DNA from: an uncultured Bacteroidales bacterium
GTDB taxonomy: Bacteria > Bacteroidota > Bacteroidia > Bacteroidales > Bacteroidaceae
Assembly (NCBI GenBank): GCA_947367415.1
Contig: CANBEE010000171.1
Coordinates: 1-6,046, forward strand
Reading direction: 5' to 3'
DNA: 6,046 bases
Shown here: positions 5,715 through 6,046 of the stretch, piece by piece
Layout of the letters: every line of letters begins with the position of its first letter
How positions within the stretch are numbered: position 1 is the first letter of the stretch
Made by a program: the position numbers and the translations under genes
Notes under the pieces: generated by a model
The model's input: only the letters and a program-made list of their open reading frames with translations
Told to the model about the DNA's origin: nothing
Database searches by the model: none

Positions 5715-5887
5715 CCGCACATAGCTTGGCATCAAGCAAATCACGCAACAAGGCAGAAACATGGGCAAACCGCTTGTCTGCTGATTACTTTAAAGAATTC
5801 GAGGGTGTTGATTGGGAAAATGACAGATATCGTTTTGAACTATCTTTCATTCCTTTAAGTATGTTCTTCCCTTTAGAACGTAATTAA
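5715..5887 (+). pseudogene. Start-less reading frame, probable 3' remnant of an unknown gene
   Basis: Directly after the asd stop, one frame (different from that of asd) stays open to the TAA at 5885-5887. From about 5740 it encodes a protein-like peptide containing RLSADYFKEFEGVDWEND, then RYRFELSFIPLSMFFPLERN. Upstream the frame only runs on into the asd coding region as an antisense-free overlap. No ATG exists before an internal Met near the C-terminus, and only TTG codons could serve as starts, which are rare in this group. Codons from about 5785 are AT-rich like the lipoprotein that starts 11 bases later. The simplest reading is the surviving C-terminal end of a gene whose front was lost when it was joined to the region behind asd. 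It could also be plain intergenic DNA that happens to be open. The family is not recognised. Confidence 0.4.
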
Positions 5888-5898
5888 ATTTCAATAAT

Positions 5899-6046
5899 AT
5901 GAAAAATAGAAGTTTACCTTTCCTCTTGGAAATGACAATTTTGTTATTATGTGGTTGTGATTATGATTCCATCAGTCCTGCTGCATACTTGACCAACAAT
6001 TCTCCTCATGAGATTGTGGTATACTGGGCCGAAAAGACTCCAGCAC
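5899..6046 (+). CDS. Putative lipoprotein, N-terminal part only (3' end outside window)
   Basis: The frame starting at ATG 5899 remains open to the window end (49 codons visible). The N-terminus reads as a lipoprotein signal: basic MKNR, a hydrophobic stretch, then LLLCGC with Cys20 as the likely lipidated residue (lipobox L-C-G-C). The hydrophobic region is unusual in being split by Glu10. After the cysteine come Asp, Tyr and Asp; acidic residues just after the lipidated Cys resemble the surface-export signal described for Bacteroidetes lipoproteins, so the protein may be on the cell surface, but this is only suggestive. The mature part (ISPAAYLTNNSPHEIVVYWA) matches no family that I recognise. 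The DNA is about 35% GC, much lower than asd. It starts 11 bases after a probable gene remnant. A poor promoter candidate (TTTG at 5834 and TATGTTCT at 5860) is the only one seen upstream. Confidence 0.7.
   Translation, partial: MKNRSLPFLLEMTILLLCGCDYDSISPAAYLTNNSPHEIVVYWAEKTPA

Noticed and set aside
5724..5737. Hairpin GCTTG-gcat-CAAGC after asd as its terminator
   Set aside because: The stem has only five pairs and no T run follows, so it does not meet the criteria for an intrinsic terminator.
5834..5867. Promoter for the lipoprotein (TTTG at 5834-5837 and TATGTTCT at 5860-5867)
   Set aside because: The -7 candidate has two mismatches in the key TTTG half and the spacer is 22 bases; TATCTTTC at 5841-5848 also lacks the final G and a -33. 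Not strong enough to annotate.

Overview
The window looks like chromosomal DNA from a member of the Bacteroidales (Bacteroides/Prevotella-type). Four gene starts are preceded by the Bacteroidetes sigma-factor -7 element (TAnnTTTG), no clear Shine-Dalgarno sequences are seen, and the gene set is typical: a UpxY-type NusG paralog, an exported C1B peptidase, and rubredoxin with a flavodiiron protein. The family-level assignment is an inference; the genus cannot be decided from this stretch. All recognised genes are on the + strand.

Layout. (1) Positions 1-1602: the 3' part of rfbB (dTDP-glucose 4,6-dehydratase, 5' end outside the window), followed after 9 bases by a UpxY/RfaH-like antitermination factor. 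This is probably the tail of a dTDP-rhamnose or surface-polysaccharide operon. (2) 1609-2941: a self-contained unit with a promoter, an exported bleomycin-hydrolase-like aminopeptidase C and a strong intrinsic terminator. (3) 2994-4605: rubredoxin, with its own promoter and a terminator overlapping its stop codon, then a flavodiiron protein with its own -7 element. Together they make a plausible O2/NO-detoxifying electron-transfer pair. (4) 4654-5714: asd (aspartate-semialdehyde dehydrogenase), whose -7 element lies inside a perfect AT-rich dyad. (5) 5715-6046: base composition falls sharply (about 35% GC by hand count after 5780, against 65% in one 60-base sample of asd). Here lie a start-less protein-like reading frame that looks like the broken 3' end of a gene, and the first 49 codons of a lipoprotein cut by the window edge.

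Most of the window is ordinary core genome organised as short, individually promoted units. No CRISPR array, tRNA, rRNA, insertion sequence or riboswitch was seen. The least explained parts are the right edge (composition shift, gene remnant, unknown lipoprotein), the repeat and dyad structure around the asd promoter, and the UpxY homolog sitting at the end of a sugar-nucleotide operon instead of at the head of a capsule locus.
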